In this document: positions 1 through 7,194 of the stretch, in pieces | How the letters are laid out: each line of letters starts with the position of its first letter | Position numbering within the stretch: the first letter of the stretch is position 1 | DNA from: CAZCZZ01 sp964503335 | GTDB lineage: Bacteria > Verrucomicrobiota > Kiritimatiellia > CAIVKH01 | Direction: 5' to 3' | Assembly (NCBI GenBank): GCA_964503335.1 | Contig: CAZCZZ010000095.1 | Location: 1-8,825 of the forward strand | DNA length: 8,825 nt | The notes under the pieces: generated by a model | Seen by the model: only the letters and a program-made list of their open reading frames with translations | What the model was told of the DNA's origin: nothing | Databases searched by the model: none | Translations under genes and position numbers: made by a program

Positions 1-235
1 CGGCACGGCGCCGAAGTACGCCAACCTGGACCGCGTGAATCCCGGCTCGGTTATCCTCTCCGGCGAAATGATGCTCCGCTACATGGGCTGGGGCGAGGCT
101 GCCGACCTGATCATCAAGGGCATGGACGGCGCCATCGGCTCAAAGCGGGTCACGTACGACTTCGCCCGCCTGATGGAGGGCGCGACGGAGATCAAGTGCA
201 GCGAATTCGGTGACGCCGTCATCGCAAGCATGTAG
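1..235 (+). CDS. icd: Isocitrate dehydrogenase, C-terminal part (5' end outside window)
   Basis: The last 77 codons of an isocitrate dehydrogenase, which oxidatively decarboxylates isocitrate to 2-oxoglutarate in the TCA cycle in the cytoplasm. The open frame begins at base 2 and reads GTAPKYANLDRVNPGS, the conserved block near the C-terminus of the family. It continues with LSGEMMLRYMGWGEAADLI, then TYDFARLMEG and the typical ending KCSEFGDAVI before a TAG stop at 233-235. The segment resembles the homodimeric E. coli Icd type. NADP versus NAD preference cannot be judged because the cofactor-determining region is only partly visible. There is no internal stop or frameshift. The GTG at 35 is an internal valine codon, not a start. 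The next gene follows after 8 nt on the same strand, so the two are probably co-transcribed. Confidence 0.93.
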   Translation, partial: GTAPKYANLDRVNPGSVILSGEMMLRYMGWGEAADLIIKGMDGAIGSKRVTYDFARLMEGATEIKCSEFGDAVIASM

Positions 236-243
236 AATCCGGT

Positions 244-741
244 ATGAACATGCAGCCCGCCAAAAGAGGCATTCTGAGCCGGCAGGAGATGAAGGCCGAG
301 CGCGAGCGGCTTCGACGCGTCGGTGAGTCGGTGGTATTCACCAACGGTTGTTTTGACATCGTACATGCCGGGCATGTGTCGACCATGGCGTTTGCGAAGG
401 CGCAGGGCGACATCTTGATCGTGGGTTTGAACACCGACGCATCGGTGCGGCGGTTGAAGGGTGACAAGCGGCCTGTCGTTGCGGAACAGCATCGCGGGCC
501 GTTGATCGCTGCCCTGAAGCCGGTGGACTTCGTGGTATTCTTTGACGAAACCGAGGTGACGGATCTTGTGAACGAGTTGAAGCCCGATGTCCTGGTGAAG
601 GGCGCCGACCGGGCCGATAATATCGTCGGGCGTGAAATCGTCGAAGCCTATGGCGGCAAGGTGGTTGCCGCGCCGTTTGTGCCCGGCCTGTCCACGACGA
701 ACATCATCGAGAAGATCCTTTCCGCCTACGGCAAAGGGTAG
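244..741 (+). CDS. hldC: D-glycero-beta-D-manno-heptose 1-phosphate adenylyltransferase (stand-alone RfaE2/HldC type)
   Basis: A 165-aa nucleotidyltransferase of the cytidylyltransferase-like fold. The family transfers AMP from ATP to heptose 1-phosphate to make ADP-heptose for lipopolysaccharide core or other heptose glycans. Visible motifs are NGCFD (34-38), HAGH (41-44, the HxGH nucleotide-binding signature), GLNTD (61-65), LVKGAD (117-122) and STTNIIEKI (150-158), all typical of the RfaE2 domain. The length matches the isolated C-terminal domain of the bifunctional HldE. No sugar-kinase domain is attached, so the kinase must be encoded elsewhere. The ATG at 244 was chosen because it is first in frame. 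A second ATG at 250 is possible, and neither has a good Shine-Dalgarno site. The 8-nt gap from icd suggests translational coupling. A role in the pathway for another heptose conjugate cannot be excluded. Confidence 0.88.
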   Translation: MNMQPAKRGILSRQEMKAERERLRRVGESVVFTNGCFDIVHAGHVSTMAFAKAQGDILIVGLNTDASVRRLKGDKRPVVAEQHRGPLIAALKPVDFVVFFDETEVTDLVNELKPDVLVKGADRADNIVGREIVEAYGGKVVAAPFVPGLSTTNIIEKILSAYGKG

Positions 742-742
742 G

Positions 743-761
743 GCGGGGCCGCCGGACCCGC
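743..761. terminator. Short GC-rich hairpin between convergent genes (possible terminator)
   Basis: The 21-nt gap between the hldC stop and the stop of the minus-strand DHS-like gene holds an inverted repeat, GCGGG (743-747) and CCCGC (757-761). Two further inner C-G pairs are possible across a G-A mismatch. No T-tract follows on either strand, so it is not a classical intrinsic terminator. It could act as a weak bidirectional end or RNA 3' barrier for both converging transcripts. Confidence 0.3.
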
Positions 762-762
762 A

Positions 763-1863
763 CTACCTCAAGATTTGGGAAAGCTGCAGCAGCAAATCCC
801 GATTATCGATCGAGACGTAACGCAGGTCTCCGCCCATCCGGCTAAAACTCTTGTTGAAGCGGAGATAGTAGTCCGGGCTGCTTTCGGGCGGTTCACCCTT
901 GCTCCAATCCCAAGAGGATTTCGCGAGGTCTGCCACGAGCAGGTAGTGCCCATCGATAGTCTCGCCCCGCTGTTGGGCGACATTCCGGGAAATGGATAGC
1001 GACTTCTCAAAGACCATCGGCGACATGACGGCGGAGCCGATGGAGAGATAGACACCGTTGGAGAGCCGGCTGACGGATTCCGCGAACGTCAGGAAATCCC
1101 GCTCGGCGCAGCGGCCGATGTTTGCCCCGCGATTCATCGGATGATTGTAAATGATGTCATGGCCGAACATCGGATGTCCGGTCAGCGGGATCTTCAAGCG
1201 GAACGCGGCCGCCTGGACGCTGTATCGTTTCCAAGGATGGGGAATTTCCATTCGCCCCGGCTTCAAATTAAAAGCCCGGATCACATCCAGCAGGTCGGCG
1301 GCAACCGCGCTTCGCGCAGCGGAGACAGAGAGTTGTGCGATGACGATGTTCTCCAAGCCGCTTGCAGTTGGAATCGTCAGCCCTTCGTTTTCAATCATCG
1401 CGCCGATGGCTTCGCCATAGCCGAGGTCGTGAAACGCGCCGACATTCAGCGCGAGGTTGATAAAGCGCCCGGTCTCTTCCCAATTCCCGAATTGCCCGTG
1501 CGCCACGTAGCGTGCCACGTCTTCGCTGCTCTTGCCCTGAAACGCAAATTCCCAATCGTGAATGATGCCCGCCCCGTTGGTGGCGAGATGGGTGACCCAT
1601 CCATTCTCCATGAGGTCGATGAGCACCGGCGACAGGCCGTTCTTGATGGTGTGCGCACCGAAGGCAAGCATGACGGGCTTCCCTGCGTCACGGGCCTGGC
1701 GAATGCGGAGCGCGGTTTCGGCGATGGTCTTCGCTGTGTCGCCGGATACCGGGGCCGGCGCCGCATCGGGTTTCACATGATCGCGTTCGATATGACGCTT
1801 GTTCTGGCGATCCGCCAGGGGAAGCATTTTCACTTTCGACCGATCGAATTGCGGGTACGGCAT
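763..1863 (-). CDS. Conserved protein of unknown function, deoxyhypusine-synthase-like family
   Basis: A 366-aa soluble protein with no signal peptide or membrane segment. Conserved-looking blocks are FGAHTIKNGLSP (68-79), THLATNGAGIIHDWEFAF (91-108) followed by GKSSEDV (110-116), LTGHPMFGHDIIYNHP (227-242) and YLSIGSAVMSP (262-272). The KNGL/HLATNGA/HDWE/GKSSEDV pattern and the glycine-rich GSAVMSP segment recall deoxyhypusine-synthase-like proteins with an NAD-binding Rossmann-type fold. I recognise this from memory of uncharacterised bacterial homologues. I cannot identify the lysine-containing motif used by true deoxyhypusine synthase near its C-terminus, so modification of an eIF5A-like substrate is not claimed. 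It is last in the minus-strand set, 32 nt after the helicase stop. The ATG at 1863 has no clear Shine-Dalgarno, and the ATG at 1827 or a GTG just before it are alternatives. The first 40 residues are not visibly conserved. Confidence 0.7.
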   Translation of the reverse strand: MPYPQFDRSKVKMLPLADRQNKRHIERDHVKPDAAPAPVSGDTAKTIAETALRIRQARDAGKPVMLAFGAHTIKNGLSPVLIDLMENGWVTHLATNGAGIIHDWEFAFQGKSSEDVARYVAHGQFGNWEETGRFINLALNVGAFHDLGYGEAIGAMIENEGLTIPTASGLENIVIAQLSVSAARSAVAADLLDVIRAFNLKPGRMEIPHPWKRYSVQAAAFRLKIPLTGHPMFGHDIIYNHPMNRGANIGRCAERDFLTFAESVSRLSNGVYLSIGSAVMSPMVFEKSLSISRNVAQQRGETIDGHYLLVADLAKSSWDWSKGEPPESSPDYYLRFNKSFSRMGGDLRYVSIDNRDLLLQLSQILR

Positions 1864-1895
1864 GGGCGTAGACTATAATGTCCGCGCGGGGGAGT

Positions 1896-4800
1896 CTATC
1901 CCAGCAACAGCTCGAGATCTTCCCGCGTGATGTTTCGAATCAGGCTGTTATCGGCATTGATGATGGAATCGGCGAGTTCGCGCTTGCGCTTCTGCAATTC
2001 CAGCACCTTTTCCTCGATCGTGTCCTTCGCGATGATACGGTAGGCGAAGACTTTCTGGGTCTGGCCGATGCGATGCGCGCGATCGATGGCCTGCGCCTCG
2101 ACGGCTGGATTCCACCACGGGTCGAGCAGATAGACATATTCCGCCGCAGTCAGGTTCAAGCCGAGGCCGCCGGCCTTGAGGCTGATGAGGAACAGCTTGC
2201 AGTCCGGATCATTCTGGAACTCCTGCACACGTGCCTCGCGGTCCCGCGTCTTGCCGTCGAGATACGCATACCGGATTCCGCTTCCGTCCAGGTCCTTCTT
2301 CAGCAGGTCGAGGAACTTCACGAACTGCGAGAAGACGAGGGTCTTGTGTCCTTCGGATGCGATTTCGTGAAGCTGGGGGACAAGCAGCGAGAGCTTCGCG
2401 CTCTCGTCCTTCGCCGCGGCCGGATCGAGCAGGCCGGGATGACATGCCGCCTGGCGAAGCCGGAGGAGCGCCTCGAGAATCATGATCTTCGACTTCTTGA
2501 GGCCCTGCGTGTCGACGATGCCGAGCAGGCTGCCGCGATAATGGGCGCGCAGATCCTCATAGAGTTTGCGCTGCTTGTCAGGGAGCTCGCAGTAGAGCGT
2601 CTCTTCCTGCCGCTCCGGCAGATCCTTGGCTACCTCCGCCTTCGTGCGTCGCAGGATGAATGGCCTCAAGGCCTGGGAAAGGAGGGACAGATCGGCCGGC
2701 GCGCCATCCATGGGACTCATATCGCGGAAGGCCGTGAGTGATCCCAGAAGGCCTGGGTTAAGGAATTGAAGCAGGCTCCACAATTCGCCGAGATGGTTCT
2801 CGATGGGCGTGCCGCTCATCGCCAGGCGGTGGCGGCCGTTGAGAAGACGCGACGCCTTCGCGCTGAGCGAATCGGCATTCTTGATCGCCTGTGCTTCGTC
2901 GAGGATGACGTAATCGAATTCCACATCCTTCAGCAACGCGGCATCCCTGCGCAGCGTTCCGTAGGTGGTGAGGACGACATCATAGTCCTGCAGGTGGCCC
3001 GTGCTCTTGGCCCGCGCGATTCCGGTGTGATCAAGAATCCGGATCTCGGGCGTGAAGCGTTCAGCCTCACGCTTCCAGTTGAAGACAAGGGATCGTGGCA
3101 TCACGACAAGCGAGGGCGGAGGCGGTGATTTCGAGCGACGCAGGAGGCGCCGCGATTCGAGTAGCGCGAGAACCTGCACGGTCTTGCCGAGACCCATATC
3201 GTCGGCGAGGCAGCCGCCGAAGCCGAACCTCTGAAGGAACCCGAACCAGCCGAGACCTTCACGCTGGTATTCGCGGAGCACGCCCTGGAATCCTTCGGGG
3301 GCGTTGGTCGCTTCGATCGCGCTGAAGCGATGGAGTTCGTCGCGGATCCGGCCGAAGCCTTCGTCAAACCGGATCTCAGGCTGCGCGGCAAGGAGCGTAT
3401 CGAGCAGTCCGGCCTGCGACCGTTTGAAGCGGATGTGATCCTCTTCTGCTTCACCCGCCGCGGCGAATGTGCCGAATCGCTGGAGCCATTCCTCGGGAAG
3501 CAACCCGACCGTGCCGTCGCCGAGCGTCACATACGTCTGGCGATTCTTGAGTGCATTGAGGATGTCGGGTAGGGGCACGACCTTCCCGTCGAACTCCACG
3601 CCGCCATGAAGCTCGAACCAGTCCAGGCCCGTCGTTACATTCAGCTTCATGGACCCAGGTTGGCGATAGGACTTGCCCTCGGCCTTTACGTCCCATCCTT
3701 TCGACAGAAGGGTCCGTGCGGCCGACCCGAGGCGCGAGGTGACGATCTCGTAGGGGAATCCGTTCGAAGTCATGAAGTGGCTGCTGGGCAGGAACCCGGC
3801 TTCCTGGAAATCGGCCGCGGCCTGCTTTTCCGCCGCGAGATCACGACGGATGAAGCTGCGCGACGCTGTTTCGATTAGGCGTTCTTCCTTCTCCGGCGTG
3901 ATCTTTGCACCGGCGTACTCAAAATCCAGACGAGCATTCAGCATCAGTTGGAAGCGCTGGTTGGACACGATCGTCGCAATCGGTCGTGGCTTGCCATCCT
4001 GTTCCGTCCATGCGAGGTCGGGAGGCAGGACGATTCCGTGTCGGCCCTTTCGGCCCGCAAGCCGGTTCAGCAGTTCCTCACCATGCTTCTGCGGGACGAC
4101 GATGGGACCATGCCGGCGAAGGGTTTGAATCCAAGAGTATCCATCCCCGTGGTCCAGCCGCGCGACGTGATCGTTCCAGAAGATCCAGCCGGACTGGAGT
4201 ATCAAGAGTGGATCGGAAACATCCACGCGGGCGTCGCCGTTCTGAAGTATTCCGCCTATGCGGTAGTCGTCCCGCGCGTCGCGTGAAACGGTGAGTTCGA
4301 ACGTCCAGGCCGCCGCTTGATCCATCCGCAACGTGGCGGAACGCACGCCCTCGACTTCGATTGTCAGCCGGCCGGATTCGCACAGGTCGGGCAGGAGCAG
4401 GTCATAGAGGATGGGCGTCATGCGTCGTTCGGTGAAATTGGCTTTCAAACCTGCAAAGCCTTCCCACCGGTGGTCGGAGCCCGAGAGGATGCCGAGAATG
4501 CGCCGGTCCGCATCGTCAGGCAGTGCAGCGATCTCGGCGCGGTTCAGGATGAGAGCCTTTTCCTTGCTCAAGCCTCCGTCCTTCTTCCGCGAGCGCACAA
4601 AGGCGGACAGCAGCGCGTCGTCGTTGCTCTGGTGTGACGGCGGCGCCATCAGGACATAGCTGATGAACGACTCATTGCGTGTTTCCGGCGCCGTGGACTG
4701 GGGGCTTTTTTCCCGTCCTTCCGCCGCATCAAACATGCTGCGCCACGACGAGTCGGATCGGCGCTGGTCGGATTCCGAGTGTCGTGGCATCGACCGCGTC

Positions 4801-5120
4801 TTGCGCTCCGGTACAACTTCTACAGCGCCTGTGGGCAGCGGAAGCAGGAATGCCTTCGCATCGGCGGCGCGCACGACCGCCCAGATATGTTTGCAGAGGT
4901 GCCCATCCTCGAAGTGCGCGCACGTGCAGGATACATTGAGATTCGTATCCTGCCAGCGAAGCGACACGTTGTATTTCTCTGAGCCTTGCACGCATGCGGT
5001 GACCTGTTGCGAATCGCCCTTCAACTGAACGACGGAGCAGCGGCTAAAGTAGGAATCACCGCGCCTTTCGACCTGGCGGGTGAAATTGCTTCGCGAAGCG
5101 TTGGCTAAGGCGTGTGGCAA
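1896..5120 (-). CDS. SWIM zinc-finger SNF2-family helicase/ATPase
   Basis: A 1074-aa ATP-dependent DNA translocase of the SNF2 branch of superfamily 2 (HepA/RapA-like bacterial SNF2). An N-terminal SWIM zinc finger is visible (C65, C67, C76, H78). A charged linker (about 100-150) and a large domain of unknown role (about 150-600) follow, then a complete two-lobe motor: YQREGLGW (618-625), motif I DMGLGKT (641-647), motif II DEAQ (741-744), SGTPIEN (769-775), LRRTKAEV (823-830), DGKTRDRE (955-962), SLKAGGLGLNL (980-990), DPWWNP (1000-1005) and motif VI QAIDRAHRIGQ (1010-1020). All catalytic motifs look intact. The start is TTG at 5120: no in-frame ATG precedes the SWIM domain, and AGGA lies 7 nt upstream, overlapping the purE stop. 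The frame is the same as purE, with only three codons between. Such proteins are proposed to act in transcription recycling, repair or phage defence; the role here is unknown. Confidence 0.95.
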   Translation of the reverse strand: MPHALANASRSNFTRQVERRGDSYFSRCSVVQLKGDSQQVTACVQGSEKYNVSLRWQDTNLNVSCTCAHFEDGHLCKHIWAVVRAADAKAFLLPLPTGAVEVVPERKTRSMPRHSESDQRRSDSSWRSMFDAAEGREKSPQSTAPETRNESFISYVLMAPPSHQSNDDALLSAFVRSRKKDGGLSKEKALILNRAEIAALPDDADRRILGILSGSDHRWEGFAGLKANFTERRMTPILYDLLLPDLCESGRLTIEVEGVRSATLRMDQAAAWTFELTVSRDARDDYRIGGILQNGDARVDVSDPLLILQSGWIFWNDHVARLDHGDGYSWIQTLRRHGPIVVPQKHGEELLNRLAGRKGRHGIVLPPDLAWTEQDGKPRPIATIVSNQRFQLMLNARLDFEYAGAKITPEKEERLIETASRSFIRRDLAAEKQAAADFQEAGFLPSSHFMTSNGFPYEIVTSRLGSAARTLLSKGWDVKAEGKSYRQPGSMKLNVTTGLDWFELHGGVEFDGKVVPLPDILNALKNRQTYVTLGDGTVGLLPEEWLQRFGTFAAAGEAEEDHIRFKRSQAGLLDTLLAAQPEIRFDEGFGRIRDELHRFSAIEATNAPEGFQGVLREYQREGLGWFGFLQRFGFGGCLADDMGLGKTVQVLALLESRRLLRRSKSPPPPSLVVMPRSLVFNWKREAERFTPEIRILDHTGIARAKSTGHLQDYDVVLTTYGTLRRDAALLKDVEFDYVILDEAQAIKNADSLSAKASRLLNGRHRLAMSGTPIENHLGELWSLLQFLNPGLLGSLTAFRDMSPMDGAPADLSLLSQALRPFILRRTKAEVAKDLPERQEETLYCELPDKQRKLYEDLRAHYRGSLLGIVDTQGLKKSKIMILEALLRLRQAACHPGLLDPAAAKDESAKLSLLVPQLHEIASEGHKTLVFSQFVKFLDLLKKDLDGSGIRYAYLDGKTRDREARVQEFQNDPDCKLFLISLKAGGLGLNLTAAEYVYLLDPWWNPAVEAQAIDRAHRIGQTQKVFAYRIIAKDTIEEKVLELQKRKRELADSIINADNSLIRNITREDLELLLG

Positions 5121-5127
5121 GGCGTGA

Positions 5128-5131
5128 TCCT
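5128..5131 (-). promoter_or_regulatory. Shine-Dalgarno of the helicase gene, overlapping the purE stop codon
   Basis: On the minus strand AGGA at 5131-5128 overlaps the TAG stop of purE (5132-5130) and lies 7 nt before the TTG start of the helicase at 5120. It decides the start choice for that gene and implies that ribosomes ending purE can reinitiate directly on the helicase. Confidence 0.6.
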
Positions 5132-5612
5132 AAAGATGCTTGTTCTTCGCGCGGGATTCCTTCGCCATGCGTGACTTAAACGCGGCGAGTCTTGTTGCGA
5201 GGCGTCTATCGAACGCTGCGAGTATCCTCACGGCGAGAAGACCTGCGTTCTTCGCATTGCCGATAGCCACTGTGGCGACTGGCACGCCCGACGGCATCTG
5301 GACAATAGAGAGCAGGGAGTCCATGCCCTTGAGCGCCTTGCTCTCCACGGGCACTCCGATGACGGGGAGGGTGGTATGGCTTGCGGTCATCCCGGGCAGG
5401 TGTGCTGCACCGCCCGCGCCGGCGATGATCACCTTGATCCCGCGCTTCGCGGCCGTTTTCGCGTACGCGGCCATATCGTCAGGTGTGCGATGTGCCGAGA
5501 CGATGCGAACTTCGTGAGCAACGCCGAATTCCGTCAGCGCATCTGCCGCAGCCCGCATTGTGGTGAGATCCGAGTCGCTTCCCATGATGATACCAACCAA
5601 AGGCTTCTTCAT
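5130..5612 (-). CDS. purE: N5-carboxyaminoimidazole ribonucleotide mutase, class I PurE
   Basis: A 160-aa cytoplasmic enzyme that moves the carboxylate of N5-CAIR to C4 to give CAIR in de novo purine synthesis. Key motifs are GSDSD (11-15, phosphate binding), SAHRTP (39-44, with the catalytic histidine H41), AGAGGAAHLPGM (64-75), VIGVPV (84-89) and IVQMPSGVPV (103-112). The length and the class I SAHRTP/IVQMP pattern, together with an adjacent purK, indicate the mutase rather than the class II AIR carboxylase. The ATG at 5612 is chosen because MKKPLVGIIMGSDSD matches family N-termini and AGGA lies 9 nt upstream. A longer open frame reaching 5690 would overlap the end of purK and is rejected. 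The gene follows purK by 35 nt. The C-terminal tail is basic (KSRMAKESRAKNKHL). Confidence 0.96.
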   Translation of the reverse strand: MKKPLVGIIMGSDSDLTTMRAAADALTEFGVAHEVRIVSAHRTPDDMAAYAKTAAKRGIKVIIAGAGGAAHLPGMTASHTTLPVIGVPVESKALKGMDSLLSIVQMPSGVPVATVAIGNAKNAGLLAVRILAAFDRRLATRLAAFKSRMAKESRAKNKHL

Positions 5613-5647
5613 CGTGTCGTATCCTCGTTGCTGTCGAATTCCATGAC

Positions 5648-6787
5648 TCAGGTGCCGAATCGGAGGGCTTGCGCTGCACTCATGGCGCAATTCAGCGCTT
5701 CATCCACCGATTCGCCCAGTGCGGTAACGTGGCCCATCTTGCGAGCCTTCATGCTCCGTGACTTGCCGTAGAGATGGATGTGAGCGCCCGCGACGCCGAG
5801 CGCTTTTTCGAGTCCGGTCGGCACACCGGGCCCATCGGTCGCTCCGAGAAGGTTCACCATCGCCGCAGCGGGCCTGACCATTTGTGTCGAACCCAGGGGG
5901 AGTCCCATTACGGCGCGGACGTGGTTCTCGAACTGCGAGCATATGCAGGCTTCAATCGTGTAATGGCCCGAATTATGGACTCGCGGCGCCAGTTCGTTAA
6001 GGAGGACGCGTCCATCCGCGAGGAGGAACATCTCGACGCCCCATGAACCCACGCCGCCAAAAGCTGCCACGGCATCCTGTGCCGCGCGTGTCGCGGCGTT
6101 TGCCACATCCGTCGTTACCCGTGCAGGCGCTTTGACCACGTGACAGATGTGATCCTTCTGAAGGGTCTCAACCAGGGGGTAGTGTGCGGCCCGACCGTCG
6201 ATTGCCCTCGTGATGATCATGGCCAACTCGGCGACAAAGGGACACCAGGCTTCAGCGAAGAGAGGGTGAAGGTCGCCACCGAGGGCGTCCCAGGCCGATT
6301 TGGCGTCTTCCGGACCTCGAACCGTCGCATTGCCTTTGCCGTCATATCCCAGTCGGCGGCGCTTCAAGACAAGTGGCCATCCCAATCGGGCGCCGGCCTG
6401 GGTCAACGCATCAAGCGTCGGGACATCACAGAAGCGAGGCACCGCAATGCCGTGCGCTGTCAGTGTTTCTTTCTGAAGAAGCTTATCCTGAACGAGTTGC
6501 ACGCTTGCGGCGGTGGGCCGAAGGAGTGACCCGCGCTGCTCGATGGCTTGGAGGGCGGCCTGATTTACAAACTCGTTTTCCAACGTGACCGCATCCACGC
6601 TCCCAGCGAATCTGGAAGCTTGGTTGGGATCGTCCCAATCGCCTACTGTAGCAGTCCAAGGTGCACCTGAATCTTCAGGCTTCTTCTGCAGAACGTGGGT
6701 CCGGATCCCCAGCGGAACTGCTGCAAGTGCGATCATTTGCGCCAGTTGGCCGCTGCCTAGAATCCCGAGAACAGGTTGCGAGTTCAT
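5648..6787 (-). CDS. purK: 5-(carboxyamino)imidazole ribonucleotide synthase (PurK, ATP-grasp)
   Basis: A 379-aa ATP-grasp ligase that uses ATP and bicarbonate to carboxylate AIR to N5-CAIR, which PurE then rearranges. The N-terminal nucleotide-fold signature GILGSGQLAQM is at 8-18, the ATP-grasp glycine-rich loop LGYDGKGN at 146-153, the metal/ATP-binding LLNELAPRVHNSGH at 262-275, and the C-terminal KARKMGHVT at 357-365. VTLENEFV (about 67-74) stands where E. coli PurK has VTYEFENV, a variant of the family site. The ATG at 6787 is chosen because family members begin just before the GxGQLxxM motif. The open frame continues to a TTG at 6883, but that extension has no family counterpart and includes a hairpin. 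No clear Shine-Dalgarno precedes 6787. First gene of the minus-strand set, divergent from tRNA-Thr/tuf. Confidence 0.94.
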   Translation of the reverse strand: MNSQPVLGILGSGQLAQMIALAAVPLGIRTHVLQKKPEDSGAPWTATVGDWDDPNQASRFAGSVDAVTLENEFVNQAALQAIEQRGSLLRPTAASVQLVQDKLLQKETLTAHGIAVPRFCDVPTLDALTQAGARLGWPLVLKRRRLGYDGKGNATVRGPEDAKSAWDALGGDLHPLFAEAWCPFVAELAMIITRAIDGRAAHYPLVETLQKDHICHVVKAPARVTTDVANAATRAAQDAVAAFGGVGSWGVEMFLLADGRVLLNELAPRVHNSGHYTIEACICSQFENHVRAVMGLPLGSTQMVRPAAAMVNLLGATDGPGVPTGLEKALGVAGAHIHLYGKSRSMKARKMGHVTALGESVDEALNCAMSAAQALRFGT

Positions 6788-6801
6788 AAAATGGCGGAAA
6801 A

Positions 6802-6816
6802 CGGGGAGATTCCCCG
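6802..6816 (-). promoter_or_regulatory. GC-rich hairpin with T-run just before purK
   Basis: On the minus strand CGGGGA and TCCCCG form a perfect 6-bp stem with a 3-nt loop (ATC). Six T precede it and TTTT follows it. It ends 14 nt before the purK ATG. It has the form of a small intrinsic terminator or attenuator, or of a structure controlling access to the purK start, which lacks a Shine-Dalgarno. The stem is short, and function is inferred only. Confidence 0.4.
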
Positions 6817-6931
6817 AAAAAAGCTTCAAAAGCAAGACCCATGCACCATCTTTCTTGCCCGGAACGCAGGGTGGTTGAGTCAACGAGTTGAATGCCGCAG
6901 CACATTTTTTCGATTTTCCACGACTGGGCTA

Positions 6932-6959
6932 TTGACTTCGCCACGGTGATTTCTACACT
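6932..6959 (+). promoter_or_regulatory. Candidate sigma70-type promoter for tRNA-Thr/tuf
   Basis: TTGACT (6932-6937) and TACACT (6954-6959) are separated by 16 nt, matching the consensus hexamers at 5 of 6 and 4 of 6 positions. It faces tRNA-Thr and would give a leader of about 230 nt before the tRNA. It is the best match I found by eye in the intergenic region. A nearer promoter may have been missed. Confidence 0.45.
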
Positions 6960-7048
6960 GCACGCGACATTGATGTTTTGCGGCCTCTACGCAGGGCATC
7001 AAAAATAGCGAAAACATTGGCAGAATCGACTCTCGGTGTCTCGAAGTT

Positions 7049-7086
7049 ACGATCGGGACCGGATTGGGGTCGTTTTGTCTTGTTTT
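7049..7086 (+). terminator. Weak hairpin plus T-rich tract in the tRNA-Thr/tuf leader
   Basis: ACGATC (7049-7054) can pair with GGTCGT (7068-7073), including one G-U pair, across a 13-nt loop. An interrupted T-rich tract follows (7073-7086: ten T, two G and one C up to the final T run). It lies between the candidate promoter and tRNA-Thr, so it could be a leaky attenuator, or just an AT-rich upstream element for an unseen promoter. Confidence 0.25.
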
Positions 7087-7194
7087 CATTATTGTCTCGA
7101 TTTCTGGCGTGTCGTGAAACGTAAGGCTGGAGAACGTATGTGCGATATGCCGCGAACGATGCGGAGTTGCACGACGAGCGGATAGAAAAGTCAG

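Larger units (their letters stand above)
6788..7194. other. Divergent intergenic region between purK and tRNA-Thr
   Basis: This 407-nt stretch contains no credible gene; the short open frames in it have no recognisable product. It is more AT-rich in parts than the flanking coding DNA, with T-runs at 6905-6910 and 7073-7086. It should hold the promoters for both directions. I can support a candidate + strand promoter (6932-6959), a leader hairpin with T-rich tail (7049-7086) and the purK-proximal hairpin (6802-6816). I see no convincing minus-strand promoter and no recognisable purine riboswitch. Confidence 0.7.

Noticed and set aside
1141..1878. A 245-codon + strand frame opposite the DHS-like gene
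   Set aside because: The minus-strand protein shows coherent conserved motifs over the same bases; the + strand translation does not.
1873..1878. TATAAT on the + strand upstream of the helicase 3' end
   Set aside because: It is a perfect -10 hexamer, but I see no -35 partner at the right distance and no + strand gene downstream.
1878..2741. A 287-codon + strand frame opposite the helicase 3' end
   Set aside because: It is antisense to the conserved SNF2 motor motifs, has no ribosome binding site and no recognisable product.
5613..5690. N-terminal extension of purE to 5690
   Set aside because: It would overlap the purK 3' end, does not resemble PurE, and the ATG at 5612 has a good Shine-Dalgarno.
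6788..6883. N-terminal extension of purK to the TTG at 6883
   Set aside because: PurK family proteins start just before the GxGQLxxM motif; the extra 32 residues have no counterpart and run through a hairpin.
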